DNA of 64,000 nucleotides, from the NCBI RefSeq assembly GCF_026107375.2, contig NZ_JAPCIA010000001.1, positions 2,914,001 through 2,978,000 of the forward strand. Direction: 5' to 3'. The first letter of the stretch is position 1. The number at the start of each line of letters is the position of its first letter. The position numbers and the translations under genes were made by a program. This DNA is from Sphingomonas sp. BT-65 (GTDB taxonomy: Bacteria > Pseudomonadota > Alphaproteobacteria > Sphingomonadales > Sphingomonadaceae). Below the pieces are notes generated by a model that saw nothing but the letters and a program-made list of their open reading frames with translations, made no database searches and had not been told where the DNA came from. Positions 44,868 through 53,209 of this stretch are shown here, in pieces.

Positions 44868-46177
44868 CGTTTCAGGACGTCGAGCGCGGCGGCGGTCATC
44901 GCCTCGGCGGCGGTACCGATCACCTTCTCCGCATCGGGCGCCCATTTCGAGCTGTGCAGCGAAGGCAGGCCCTTGCCGCCCGCTGCCTGTGCCGCGTCCC
45001 ACTTGTCCTGCGGCACGCCGCCGACCCAATAGATCACGCTCTGGATCGACGGATCCGCGATGTGGAAGCGGCCGAAATCCTCGCCCGCCATGGTCGGCGG
45101 GATGTCCTTCACGCGATCGGCGCCGAAGCGCGCCGTGAACAGAGTCTTGAGCTCGCTGGCGAAGGGGTCGGTGCTGACCGTCGGCGGGGTGAAGGGTTCG
45201 CGCACCTTGACGACCGGCAGCTGGTCCTCGGGAATGCCCGCGGCGATCGCCTCGCCCCGGGCTATGCGCGCTATGCCCTCGAGCAGTTGCTTGCGCACCT
45301 CGGGCGTGTAGGCGCGCACGGTGAGCAGCATCAACGCCTGTTCGGGGATGATGTTGTGCCGCGTCCCGCCCTGGAAGCTGCCGACGGTGACCACCGCGGC
45401 TTCCTGCGGATCGACCTCGCGGCTCACCAGCGTCTGCAGCGCCGAGACGATCCGCGCGCCGAGCACGATCGGGTCCTTGGTCGTCGCGGGATAGGCGCCG
45501 TGGCCGCCGACGCCCTTGACCAGGATATCGACCGAATCGACGCTGGCGAAGGTCGGACCCGAGCGGATGCCGATCGTGCCCGCGGGCAGCGCCGCGCTGT
45601 TGTGGAAGGCGATCGCATGGCTCGGCTTGCCGAACCGCTCGTAGAGCCCGTCTTCGAGCATCGCGAGCGCACCCTTGCTGCTCTCCTCGGCGGGCTGAGC
45701 GACCATCACCACGGTACCCTTCCACTGGTCCTTCATCGCGGCGAGGTTGCGCAGCGTGCCGACCCAGGCCGCCATGTGCGTATCGTGCGCGCAGGCATGC
45801 ATGATGCCGGTCTCGACTCCCTCGGGCGTCTTGCCGCGCACCTTGGAGGCGAAGGGCAGGCCGGTCTCCTCGGTCACCGGCAGCCCGTCCATGTCGGCGC
45901 GGATCAGCAGCGTCGGACCCTCGCCGTTCTTGAGCACCGCGACCACACCGGTGCCGCCGACCTTCTCGGTCACGGTGTAGCCCGCCTTGCGCGCCTCGAC
46001 GGCCATCTTCGCCGCGGTATTGACCTCGTGCTGGCTGAGTTCGGGACTGGCGTGGAGGTCGCGATAGAGCGCCATCAGCGACGGCAGCTCCTTCGCGGTC
46101 GCATCGCGGACCGGATCGGCGGCAGCGGGAAGGGCGAAGGCGAGGCTGCTCGCCGCGGCGATGAGGAGGTGCTTCAT
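44864..46177 (-). CDS. Exported M20-family amidohydrolase
   Basis: A 437-residue protein with a signal peptide (KHLLIAAASSLAFALPAAA). The metal-dependent M20D core is clear: LLIRADMDGLPVTEETGLPF, GIMHACAHDTHMAAWVGTLR with metal-ligand His/Cys residues, MVAQPAEESSKGALAMLEDG with the catalytic Glu pair, and TMAGEDFGRFHIADPSIQSV. Relatives hydrolyse N-acyl amino acids, hippurate or indole-acetic acid conjugates. Export suggests action on periplasmic amides. Last gene of a run of four (patatin, hydroxybutyrate dehydrogenase, DUF4893 lipoprotein, this), 21 bases after its neighbour. Confidence 0.93.
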   Translation of the reverse strand: MKHLLIAAASSLAFALPAAADPVRDATAKELPSLMALYRDLHASPELSQHEVNTAAKMAVEARKAGYTVTEKVGGTGVVAVLKNGEGPTLLIRADMDGLPVTEETGLPFASKVRGKTPEGVETGIMHACAHDTHMAAWVGTLRNLAAMKDQWKGTVVMVAQPAEESSKGALAMLEDGLYERFGKPSHAIAFHNSAALPAGTIGIRSGPTFASVDSVDILVKGVGGHGAYPATTKDPIVLGARIVSALQTLVSREVDPQEAAVVTVGSFQGGTRHNIIPEQALMLLTVRAYTPEVRKQLLEGIARIARGEAIAAGIPEDQLPVVKVREPFTPPTVSTDPFASELKTLFTARFGADRVKDIPPTMAGEDFGRFHIADPSIQSVIYWVGGVPQDKWDAAQAAGGKGLPSLHSSKWAPDAEKVIGTAAEAMTAAALDVLKR

Positions 46178-46198
46178 GGCTTGTGTCCTGGATGCGCG

Positions 46199-46819
46199 TC
46201 AGGCGGGGACCAGCTCGATCACGTCGAGCTGCGATTCGAACGTTGGCCACGGCAGCACCAGCCGCCAGCGCGTCGTGCCGACACGCTCGATATAGCCGGC
46301 CAGGTCGCGCTTGACGTCCCGGCCATAGTCGAGCGCGATCGTCTCGTCGCCCAGCTCGAGCGCGCCGAGAAAGATCACCCGCGCATCGGTTTCCGCATAG
46401 ATTTTGCCCGTCGGGCGTTGCGACCCGTCGAGCTTGACGAAGGTCGGCATCTCGCCCTCGCGGCCGATGCGGCAATTGAACCAGGGATAGGCGGTGAAGT
46501 CGCGCATCCCCTCGCGCTGGCCGCCGAGCTTGAAGGCGCGGCACTTATAGTCGCCCGCCGGCGGCATCGCGCGGCCGAGCGCCTGGTCGTGCTCGAACAG
46601 CGCGCCTTCCGCAGCGATCGCGGCGGCGTCGGCGGCGCGCGCCTTCGGGAGCGCCTCGACCCACGCCTTGCGCCAGTTGCGCAGCCGCTCGCGGTCCTGG
46701 TCGGTGGTGATCATCCGCCAGCGCGTCTCGATTACCTCTTCCCCGCCGAGCTTGAGGTTTCCCTCCTTGGTGCAGGCGGTGAAGGCGAGGGCGATCAGGG
46801 CAGCGGCGGCGATACGCAT
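46199..46819 (-). CDS. DUF4893 family lipoprotein (paralogue)
   Basis: A 206-residue lipoprotein with signal peptide RIAAAALIALAFTAC (Cys16). It shares the layout of the 15112-15747 product: DYKCRAFKLGGQ, WFNCRIGREG, then KIYAETDARVIFLGALELGD and GYIERVGTTRWRLVLP with terminal LDVIELVPA. Both thus belong to DUF4893, function unknown; two Cys (CRA and NCR) may pair. It starts one base after the stop of the hydroxybutyrate dehydrogenase gene and ends 21 bases before the M20 gene, so it is operonic. Confidence 0.83.
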   Translation of the reverse strand: MRIAAAALIALAFTACTKEGNLKLGGEEVIETRWRMITTDQDRERLRNWRKAWVEALPKARAADAAAIAAEGALFEHDQALGRAMPPAGDYKCRAFKLGGQREGMRDFTAYPWFNCRIGREGEMPTFVKLDGSQRPTGKIYAETDARVIFLGALELGDETIALDYGRDVKRDLAGYIERVGTTRWRLVLPWPTFESQLDVIELVPA

Positions 46820-46820
46820 C

Positions 46821-47606
46821 TCAGGCCGCCGTCCAGCCGCCGTCCATGGCATAGTTCGCACCGGTGATCGCGCTCGCTTCATCGCGACAGAGGAAAACCG
46901 CGAGCGCGGCGACCTGTTCCGGCTGGACGAACTGCTTGGTCGGCTGGGCATCGAGCAGGACGTCATTGATCACCTGCTCGCGCGTCATGTTGCGCGCCTT
47001 CATCGTGTCCGGGATCTGGTTCTCCACGAGCGGCGTCCAGACATAGCCGGGCGAGATGCAGTTGACCGTGACGCCGTCGGTCGCGGTCTCCAGCGCGATC
47101 GTCTTGGTGAGGCCGGCGATGCCGTGCTTGGCGGCGACATAGGCCGATTTGTTGGGACTCGCGACCAGGCTGTGGGCGGAGGCGGTGTTGATGATCCGCC
47201 CCCATTTCGCCGCCTTCATGTGCGGTACGGCGGCGCGCATCATGTGCCACGCGCTGGACAGGTTGATCGCGATGATCGCGTCCCATTTCTCGACCGGAAA
47301 ATCCTCGATCGCCGCGACGTGTTGAATGCCGGCGTTGTTGACGATGACGTCCGGCCCGCCGAGTTCGGCGTGGCAGCGCTCGACCATCGCATAGATCGCG
47401 TCGGGCTTGGACATGTCGGCGCCGTCGTAGAGCGCCTTGGCGCCGCTCAGCGCCTCGAGGCCGGCGCGCTCGGTCTCGATCGCCGCGGCGTCGCCGAAGC
47501 CGTTGATCACCACGCTCGCGCCCTCGGCGGCGAACGCCTTGGCGATGGCGAGGCCGATGCCCGAGGTCGAGCCGGTGATGATGGCGGACTTGCCCTTGAG
47601 GAACAT
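46821..47606 (-). CDS. bdhA: 3-hydroxybutyrate dehydrogenase
   Basis: A 261-residue short-chain dehydrogenase that oxidises (R)-3-hydroxybutyrate to acetoacetate with NAD. Nucleotide-binding motif TGSTSGIGLAIAKAF, NNAGIQHVAAIEDFPVEKWD typical of this enzyme, the catalytic INTASAHSLVASPNKSAYVA with Ser and Tyr-x3-Lys, and ITGANYAMDGGWTA at the end. It lies 9 bases downstream of the patatin-like gene, a pair conserved in several alphaproteobacteria and consistent with polyhydroxybutyrate or acyl-lipid breakdown. AAGGAG ribosome-binding site. Confidence 0.92.
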   Translation of the reverse strand: MFLKGKSAIITGSTSGIGLAIAKAFAAEGASVVINGFGDAAAIETERAGLEALSGAKALYDGADMSKPDAIYAMVERCHAELGGPDVIVNNAGIQHVAAIEDFPVEKWDAIIAINLSSAWHMMRAAVPHMKAAKWGRIINTASAHSLVASPNKSAYVAAKHGIAGLTKTIALETATDGVTVNCISPGYVWTPLVENQIPDTMKARNMTREQVINDVLLDAQPTKQFVQPEQVAALAVFLCRDEASAITGANYAMDGGWTAA

Positions 47607-47615
47607 GGTGACTCC

Positions 47616-48773
47616 TTAGCTTCTGGCGAGGTCGAAGGCGGCGGTACGGCCGTCGATGATGTTGCTGGCGACGAGGCGCGCATTCTCCATCGTGCGCTCG
47701 GTATCGACCAGGCCGGCTTCCCAATGTTCGCGCATCGAGCGCGCGGAGAATTCGAAGTCGCGGCTGCCGCCTTCCCACGCATTGGCGCGATAGATCAGAT
47801 GGACGAGGCTCACGGGCTTCTCGTCCGCCACGGCGCGCAATGCGGCGACGTCGGGATCATTGTGCAGCTCGGGCGGGAGCTTGGCGAGCACCTTGCGGAT
47901 CGCCTCGCGCTCCTGGCGCAGCCGCATCCGCTCGGCCGAGACCTGGCGCGTGCGGCTCGAGAAGCGGATCTCCTTCTCGCGCGCCATCACGTCGGTGATC
48001 GTGCGCGGCATCACCGCGGCGGAGGAGAAGAGGTCGACCTGGAACACCAGCATCGGTTCGGCCTGGTGATCGAGCACATGCGTCAGCGGCGTGTTGGAGA
48101 CGAGCCCGCCGTCCCAATAATATTTGCCGTCGATCTCGATCGGCGGAAGCCCCGGCGGCAGCGCGCCCGAGGCCATGATATGGCGCGCGTCGATCCGCTC
48201 CTGAGTCGTGTCGAAATAGCGGAAATTGCCGCTCTCGATCTCGACCGCGCCGACCGACAGGCGCACCGGACCGTCATTGAGCAGATCCCAGTCGATCAGC
48301 GAGTCGAGCGTCGCCCGCAATGGTTCGCTGTCGTAGAAGCTCAACGCCGAGCAGCTGCCCGGTGTCGCGAGCATCGGCAAGAAGAGATGCGGGCGGAAGA
48401 AGCCCGGCACGCCCTGCGCCAATACCATCGCCGCCGACCATTCGTGCACCGCCTCGCGCACCTCGTCCTGCGGGAAGATCGGGAAGCTCGGCAGCGCGCT
48501 GGTGACCGTCTGCCAGAAGGCGGTGAGCCGCTCGACGCGGCGCTCGGGCGGGTTGCCCGCGACGATCGCGGCGTTGACCGCGCCGATCGAGATGCCGGCG
48601 ACCCAGTCGATCTCGATCTCCACCTCGGCCAGCGCCTCGATCACCCCGGCCTGATAGCTGCCAAGCGCGCCGCCGCCCTGGAGCACCAGCGCCACGCAAT
48701 CGGGCAGCGGGAGTGGACGCGCGCCCTTCGATCGGCGCCCCGATCTGCTGTGCTGCGGTTCGGCATCGGCCAT
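47616..48773 (-). CDS. Patatin-like phospholipase
   Basis: A 385-residue lipid acyl hydrolase. The oxyanion loop VALVLQGGGALGSYQAGVIE (G-G-G-x-G), the nucleophile GISIGAVNAAIVAG (G-x-S-x-G) and the catalytic dyad Asp in YYWDGGLVSNTPL (D-G-G) are intact. A DUF3734-like C-terminal part (MRLRQEREAIRKVLAKLPPE) is present. The frame is open to 48893 but the ATG at 48773 precedes the basic ADAEPQHSRSGRR tail; an ATG at 48785 is an alternative. First gene of a four-gene run and divergent from the metallopeptidase at 48892. Confidence 0.9.
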   Translation of the reverse strand: MADAEPQHSRSGRRSKGARPLPLPDCVALVLQGGGALGSYQAGVIEALAEVEIEIDWVAGISIGAVNAAIVAGNPPERRVERLTAFWQTVTSALPSFPIFPQDEVREAVHEWSAAMVLAQGVPGFFRPHLFLPMLATPGSCSALSFYDSEPLRATLDSLIDWDLLNDGPVRLSVGAVEIESGNFRYFDTTQERIDARHIMASGALPPGLPPIEIDGKYYWDGGLVSNTPLTHVLDHQAEPMLVFQVDLFSSAAVMPRTITDVMAREKEIRFSSRTRQVSAERMRLRQEREAIRKVLAKLPPELHNDPDVAALRAVADEKPVSLVHLIYRANAWEGGSRDFEFSARSMREHWEAGLVDTERTMENARLVASNIIDGRTAAFDLARS

Positions 48774-48891
48774 GGCGCCGGTCATGCCGCGCCGCAGCGA
48801 GAAGGGCAATCGCGTTATGTGCAAATCGGCGTGCAACGCGCGGCGGGTTGGGGCATTGTCGCGGATAGGAAACGACAACAGGGTGAGCGCC

Positions 48892-49791
48892 ATGCGGCTC
48901 GACGATCTCGATCCCAGCGAAAATGTCCGTGACCTGGGTCAGGGCAGCGGCGGAGGCGGCTTCGGCGGGGGCGGCAACATCCTGCTCGGCCTGCTCCCGA
49001 TGCTGTTGGGCAGCCGGCTCGGCTGCGGCACGATCGCGCTGATCGCGATCGGCGTCGCGATCTTCATGGCGATCGGCGGCGGTGGTGGGCTGCTCACGGG
49101 CGGCGTTGCGCCGACCGGCAGCGGTGGACAGCAGCAGGTAGGGGCGAACAAGCCCTGCGACACGCCGGCGGAATTGCAGGCGTGCCGCGTGATGACCAGC
49201 ACCGAGCAGACCTGGAACCAGCTCTTCGCGGCGCAGGGCGCGCGCTACCAGCCGCCGGTGCTCAACTTCTACCAGCGCAGCGTCCAGTCGGGCTGCGGCA
49301 ATGCCTCGTCGGCGGCCGGCCCCTTCTATTGCCCGGCGGATCGCGGCGTGTATCTCGACACCGGCTTCTTCCAGGAGCTGGCGCAGCGCTTCGGTGCGGC
49401 GGGCGACTTCGCACAGAATTACGTGATCGCGCACGAAGTAGGGCACCATATCCAGAACATCACCGGCACAATGGAACAGGTCCGTGCCCAGCAAGCCCGG
49501 ATGAACCGCGCCCAGGGCAATGCACTGTCCGTTCGCGTCGAGCTGCAGGCGGATTGCTATGCCGGCGTCTGGGCGGCGCGCAACAAGAACCGGCTGGAGG
49601 CGGGCGACATCGAGGAAGGGATGCGCGCGGCCGAGGCGATCGGCGACGACACGCTCCAGAAGCAGGCGCAGGGCACGGTGGTGCCCGAGAGCTTCACCCA
49701 CGGCACCTCGGCGCAACGCATGCAATGGCTGCGGCGCGGGCTCGAGACCGGCGACCCGGCGCAGTGCGACACCTTCCAGGGCGCGATCTGA
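48892..49791 (+). CDS. Neutral zinc metallopeptidase, KPN_02809/YpfJ family
   Basis: A 299-residue membrane-anchored protein. The N-terminus has a D-rich start (RLDDLDPSENVRDLGQGSGG), a glycine tract, and one membrane segment (CGTIALIAIGVAIFMAIGGG). The catalytic domain has NYVIAHEVGHHIQNITG with H-E-x-x-H and the downstream Glu in ELQADCYAGVWAA, and paired cysteines (CRVM, SGCGN, YCPAD) that probably form disulfides. Function in bacteria is poorly known. The ATG at 48892 is chosen since upstream start codons lack a ribosome-binding site. It is divergent from the patatin gene. Confidence 0.9.
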   Translation: MRLDDLDPSENVRDLGQGSGGGGFGGGGNILLGLLPMLLGSRLGCGTIALIAIGVAIFMAIGGGGGLLTGGVAPTGSGGQQQVGANKPCDTPAELQACRVMTSTEQTWNQLFAAQGARYQPPVLNFYQRSVQSGCGNASSAAGPFYCPADRGVYLDTGFFQELAQRFGAAGDFAQNYVIAHEVGHHIQNITGTMEQVRAQQARMNRAQGNALSVRVELQADCYAGVWAARNKNRLEAGDIEEGMRAAEAIGDDTLQKQAQGTVVPESFTHGTSAQRMQWLRRGLETGDPAQCDTFQGAI

Positions 49792-49807
49792 TGCCTTCGG
49801 TCCTAGC

Positions 49808-50284
49808 ATGAGCGTCGCGTTCCGGCGCGAGAGCGACGAGGAGCACAAGGAACCGCGCTTCGAGCTGCCGATCCCGTCCGGCCCCAATCTGGTGACTGCG
49901 CGCGGACTGGCGCTGATCGGCGCGCGCGTGGTCGAGCTCGAGGCCGCGGTCGCTGCGGCGCTCGGCGATGAAGCGCGCGAGGTGCTGCGGCGCGACCTGC
50001 GTTACTGGCATACCCGCCAGACCACCGCCGAGCTCGCGCCGGTGCCGGGCGACGGTCTGGTGGCGATCGGATCGCGCGTGCGCTTCCGGTTGAACGGGCG
50101 CGAGCGGCGGATCGACATCGTCGGACATGACGAGGCCGAGCCCGCGGCCGACCGGATCGCGTTCCAGGCGCCGCTCGCCGCCGCGCTGATCGGGGCCGAG
50201 CCTGGCGAACGCGTCGACTTCAACGGCCGCGACGAGGCGATCGAGGTGATCGCGACGGGGGCGATTCCGGACGCTGCGGCCTAG
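49808..50284 (+). CDS. GreA/GreB-family elongation-factor-like protein
   Basis: A 158-residue protein with a shortened coiled-coil N-terminal domain (LVTARGLALIGARVVELEAA, LGDEAREVLRRDLRYWHTRQ) and the GreA C-terminal domain (VAIGSRVRFRLNGRERRIDI, AAALIGAEPGERVDF). Canonical GreA coils are longer and carry two acidic residues at the tip; here a DE-R-E patch is close to that spot. It may rescue stalled RNA polymerase or act like Rnk-type regulators that compete with the secondary channel factors. 16 bases after the metallopeptidase stop, so co-transcription is plausible. Confidence 0.83.
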   Translation: MSVAFRRESDEEHKEPRFELPIPSGPNLVTARGLALIGARVVELEAAVAAALGDEAREVLRRDLRYWHTRQTTAELAPVPGDGLVAIGSRVRFRLNGRERRIDIVGHDEAEPAADRIAFQAPLAAALIGAEPGERVDFNGRDEAIEVIATGAIPDAAA

Positions 50285-50419
50285 CAGCAGGTCTCGTCAG
50301 GTCGGCACGGCGGATCTGAAATCGACCGCTTTCGCTGATCTCCGCGCGGACGCTGCGCCCGACATGGCCGCCGATCAGTCCGGTCCTTCAGCTGATCCTC
50401 CCCATCCCGTGCCGGTCCG

Positions 50420-50833
50420 CTATTTGGGCGCGGCCTTCTCGATGTCCTTCGCCAGTCCGTGCGCGAACTGGAGGCAGGCGTTGATCGCATTGCTGATCGT
50501 CGCATGGTCCCGCGACCGTGTGATGGCGCGGCCATGCTCGAGATTCCGCGCCTGCTCCTCGGCGCTGAGCACCTTGGCCGAGGCCATCGAGTCCGCCATG
50601 TAGACGACCAACTTGTGCGAGCTCTGGAAAATGCGGTCGGCATCCGCATTGCCCGACGACTTGGGAACATTGTCCATCAGTCCCCGGCATTGGAACACGG
50701 TCACCGCCCCCTCGCGCAAGGCGGCATTCTGCGGCAAGCCCGCATGCGCCGGCATTGCCGTCGTCACGAGGGCGAGCAGGGCTGCCGGGAGGATCCGCGA
50801 TGTTTGCGATGCCGTACGAGGACCGTTGTGCAT
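50420..50833 (-). CDS. Exported protein of unknown function
   Basis: A 137-residue protein. Starting at ATG 50833, the first 30 residues include a hydrophobic signal segment (ILPAALLALVTTAMPAHAG) cut after AHA. The mature protein is helical with Q-C-R-G-L-M-D-N-V and C-L-Q-F-A-H, so two cysteines may pair. No known domain. An ATG at 50872 would add 13 residues before the signal. Between this gene and the convergent GreA-like gene, 50285-50419 holds nothing recognisable. Confidence 0.7.
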   Translation of the reverse strand: MHNGPRTASQTSRILPAALLALVTTAMPAHAGLPQNAALREGAVTVFQCRGLMDNVPKSSGNADADRIFQSSHKLVVYMADSMASAKVLSAEEQARNLEHGRAITRSRDHATISNAINACLQFAHGLAKDIEKAAPK

Positions 50834-50901
50834 GAGCGACTCGGCTGCTGTGGCTGGCGCACCATAGTGCATCGACGCACCGGCGAATAGCGCATGCGAA
50901 A

Positions 50902-50924
50902 CGCCCGGGACACCGTCCCGGGCG
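50902..50924 (-). terminator. Terminator of the DUF2171 gene
   Basis: CGCCCGGGA-CACCG-TCCCGGGCG, a perfect 9-base stem with a 5-base loop, followed on the minus strand by TTTCG. It lies 33 bases beyond the DUF2171 stop codon (50957) and ends that transcript before the exported protein gene. Confidence 0.75.
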
Positions 50925-50956
50925 CTCGTGCGGCAAGGAGCGGAAGCTCCGCCGGT

Positions 50957-51892
50957 TCAATAGGTGCCGGAGAAGCTCCGGTTGAGATAATGGGCGCCGC
51001 GGGTGTCGTCGCGCTCGCCGAATAGCGCGCCGCTGCGCTCCTCGTCGCGCCACGCCGCCTTGGCCTCGTCCGCGCTCTTGCGGATCGTCACCTTGTCGTC
51101 GACCGCCTCGATCCAGCGCGACGGGATCGAATGGTGATGGCCGCCGGCATCGGGATCGCTCTTGGTCAGGATGATGCGGTCGCCGCGCACCTTGTCGACG
51201 GTGCCGACATGCTGGCCGTCCGAACCGAGTACCTCCATGTGCTCGGTCACGCGCTGGAGCGAGCCGCGCTGGGTCTGGCGTTCGTTGCGCCAGCTGCCGA
51301 ACTCGTTCTCGAACCGGGTCGCGTTCTCGCGGCGATATTCGTCATAGTCGCGGTCGAGATCCTCGATCTGGCGGCGGCGCCAGCCGTGATAGTCGTCGTC
51401 GCGGCTCCAGCGGCTGCCGTAACGTTCGTCATAGCGCGCGTCGGCCGCCCGGCGGCGTTCCGCCTCCTCGTCGCCGAACCACGAGCGGACCTCGTCGCCG
51501 GCGCGGCTGAAGAAGTCGCGGTCCTGATAGGCATAGCCTTCGGGGCGGCGCTCATAATCGCGGCCGAAGTCGCGGCGCCCGCCGGCACGGCGCCCCTCGT
51601 CATAGCCGCCATAGGAGCTGCCATAGCCGCGATAGCTGCCAGCGCCGCGGGCATTGCTGCCGCGGTTCCAATCGCTGTCGTCGTCGCGGCCGAAGCGCGA
51701 TCCGTAATAATCGCGGTCCCGCCAGGATTCGCGGCCGCGATCGAGCTGGCCCGCCGCAGCATATTCACGCGCGCTGGAGCGATAGCGGTCTCGATCCGGG
51801 TCATAGCCATAGCCGTAGCGCTGCGACGCTTCGCTGTCGCGCGTGCCCCAGATCTCGTCACGGCCCTGGCGTGGATAAGGTTCGTAGCCCAT
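50957..51892 (-). CDS. DUF2171-domain protein with SWFG motif
   Basis: A 311-residue hydrophilic protein. The first half is low-complexity, rich in R, D, Y and G (RYGYGYDPDRDRYR, SYRGYGSSYGGYDEGRR), followed by the SWFG segment SRAGDEVRSWFGDEEAERRR and repeated W/R/D elements (YDERYGSRWSRDDDYHGWRR). The C-terminal MEVLGSDGQHVGTVDKVRGD and HHHSIPSRWIEAVDDKVTIR is DUF2171. Proteins of this type are frequent in sphingomonads and often stress-induced, although no consensus EcfG promoter is seen here. The ATG at 51892 has a strong AGGAGG ribosome-binding site. Function unknown. Confidence 0.85.
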   Translation of the reverse strand: MGYEPYPRQGRDEIWGTRDSEASQRYGYGYDPDRDRYRSSAREYAAAGQLDRGRESWRDRDYYGSRFGRDDDSDWNRGSNARGAGSYRGYGSSYGGYDEGRRAGGRRDFGRDYERRPEGYAYQDRDFFSRAGDEVRSWFGDEEAERRRAADARYDERYGSRWSRDDDYHGWRRRQIEDLDRDYDEYRRENATRFENEFGSWRNERQTQRGSLQRVTEHMEVLGSDGQHVGTVDKVRGDRIILTKSDPDAGGHHHSIPSRWIEAVDDKVTIRKSADEAKAAWRDEERSGALFGERDDTRGAHYLNRSFSGTY

Positions 51893-51921
51893 TGGAAATC
51901 CTCCTCTTTCATCGGAATTCC

Positions 51922-51944
51922 GGGCGCGTGGGGTCCACGCGCCC
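51922..51944 (-). promoter_or_regulatory. Hairpin in the DUF2171 gene leader
   Basis: GGGCGCGTGG and CCACGCGCCC, a perfect 10-base stem with a 3-base loop, end 30 bases upstream of the ATG at 51892. A run of six T on the minus strand precedes it (51953-51958), so it is not a standard terminator for this direction. It would lie in the 5' leader if transcription starts further upstream and could affect mRNA stability or initiation. Confidence 0.4.
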
Positions 51945-52124
51945 CACAGGTGAAAAAAGGATCGGGAGGGGCATTTGTTCCAGCGCGCCGGGGCCGGGTT
52001 GCGGCGAGGAGAAGCAATCCGCCGCCCAGCCGGAAACGCGCGCCAGAAAAAGCGCATCAGGGCCGTTGCATCAGCGCGGGAGTGAAGCTAGAGGGACCGC
52101 CTTCCGGCATTGCCGGGGTGGAGC

Positions 52125-52200
52125 GGGGCTGTAGCTCAGATGGGAGAGCGCTGCAATCGCACTGCAGAGGTCAGGGGTTCGATTCCCCTCAGCTCCACCA
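52125..52200 (+). tRNA. tRNA-Ala (anticodon CGC)
   Basis: A 76-base cloverleaf with encoded CCA: acceptor GGGGCTG pairs with CAGCTCC, D arm GCTCAGATGGGAGAGC, anticodon stem CTGCA/TGCAG around the loop ATCGCAC, and T arm AGGGG-TTCGATT-CCCCT. The anticodon CGC reads GCG, a common alanine codon in this GC-rich genome. It stands alone, directly before the pectin locus and downstream of the DUF2171 gene start. Confidence 0.95.
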
Positions 52201-52240
52201 GACTTTCACGGCACGAGGCGGATTGAGGACAATCGTCTCG

Positions 52241-53209
52241 CTATTTTGCTAGCGGGTCGATCCAGCCGATATCGCCTTTGAAGAACGCGGACAGCGTCCA
52301 CTGCTCCGCTTCCGCGTCGCTCAACTGATGCGAGCGGGGATCGCGCGTGGCAGGCGACGCGCCCGGCCCGCGCGAACGATATTCGGCGTAATAAGCCGTA
52401 TCCAGCGTCTTAGACCGGTCAGGATACCATTCGCGCCAGCCCGCCGGTGCGATGGGCGCGTCCATCTGCGTGTTGAGCCAGATCACCCGGGCATAGGGCC
52501 GCCACGCGCGCCCCAGGAACACGCCGTCCGACGCCGGGTACGAGGTCAGCCGGCAGTCGCTGAACACGAAGGCGCTGTCCTCGTCGGGGCTGTTGCGGCT
52601 CTGCGCGGTGTAGAAGATGTTCGAGCGCTCGACCCCGTGGAGATGGCACCGCTCGAAATAGGCCTTGGCATTGCCGAACACGAAGTCGACATGCCCCTCG
52701 ACATAGCAGTCGCGAAAGACGTGGCGGTTCTGCTTGCCCTGCGGCTGGACCAGATAGAGCGTGTCCTGCGTGCTCAGGATGCGCACGCGGGTGAGCACCG
52801 CGCGGTCGCCCGATAGCGCGAGCGCGACTGCCTGCGAGTTCTTGCGCGCCGGATCGCTGCCCCAATCGTTCGCGATCGTCAGATTGTCGGCGCGGAAGCC
52901 GTCCCCCGCCACATAGACGCTCGGCGTCTTGTAGGTGTTGCCCACCGTGATCGAGCTGTCGCCATAGACCAGCACGACATCCTCGGGCTTGGCCCCGATA
53001 CCGGTCAGGTGGACGTTCGCCTTCCCGATCCACAGCTTCTCGCGATAGGTGCCCGGCGCGATCCGCACCTCGCCGCCGGACGCCGGCAACGCCGCGATCG
53101 CCGCGCCGACGGTCCGATACCCCTTGCCGCGCGGCGCCACCTGCACCGTCTCGGCGATGGCGAGCGACGACCAGCCGAGCAGCAGCAGGCCGAGCAGCAG
53201 CCGCTTCAT
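52241..53209 (-). CDS. Pectinesterase (CE8)
   Basis: Exported 322-residue pectin methylesterase, which removes methyl esters from galacturonan before depolymerisation. Signal peptide KRLLLGLLLLGWSSLAIA. The right-handed beta-helix has the family signatures STQDTLYLVQPQGKQ (Gln and Asp of the active site), YVEGHVDFVFGNAKAYFERC (second catalytic Asp) and LGRAWRPYARVIWLNTQMD (catalytic Arg). The protein starts at ATG 53209, overlapping the GH28 stop by 4 bases (ATGA), so the two enzymes are made together. Confidence 0.93.
   Translation of the reverse strand: MKRLLLGLLLLGWSSLAIAETVQVAPRGKGYRTVGAAIAALPASGGEVRIAPGTYREKLWIGKANVHLTGIGAKPEDVVLVYGDSSITVGNTYKTPSVYVAGDGFRADNLTIANDWGSDPARKNSQAVALALSGDRAVLTRVRILSTQDTLYLVQPQGKQNRHVFRDCYVEGHVDFVFGNAKAYFERCHLHGVERSNIFYTAQSRNSPDEDSAFVFSDCRLTSYPASDGVFLGRAWRPYARVIWLNTQMDAPIAPAGWREWYPDRSKTLDTAYYAEYRSRGPGASPATRDPRSHQLSDAEAEQWTLSAFFKGDIGWIDPLAK

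Noticed and set aside
43827..46544. Minus-strand open frame of 905 codons
   Set aside because: Overlaps five real genes (BI-1, small charged protein, LRAT-like, M20 and a DUF4893 lipoprotein gene) in another frame; composition is typical of shadow frames.
46668..48932. Plus-strand open frame of 754 codons
   Set aside because: Antisense to bdhA and the patatin gene, both with intact motifs.
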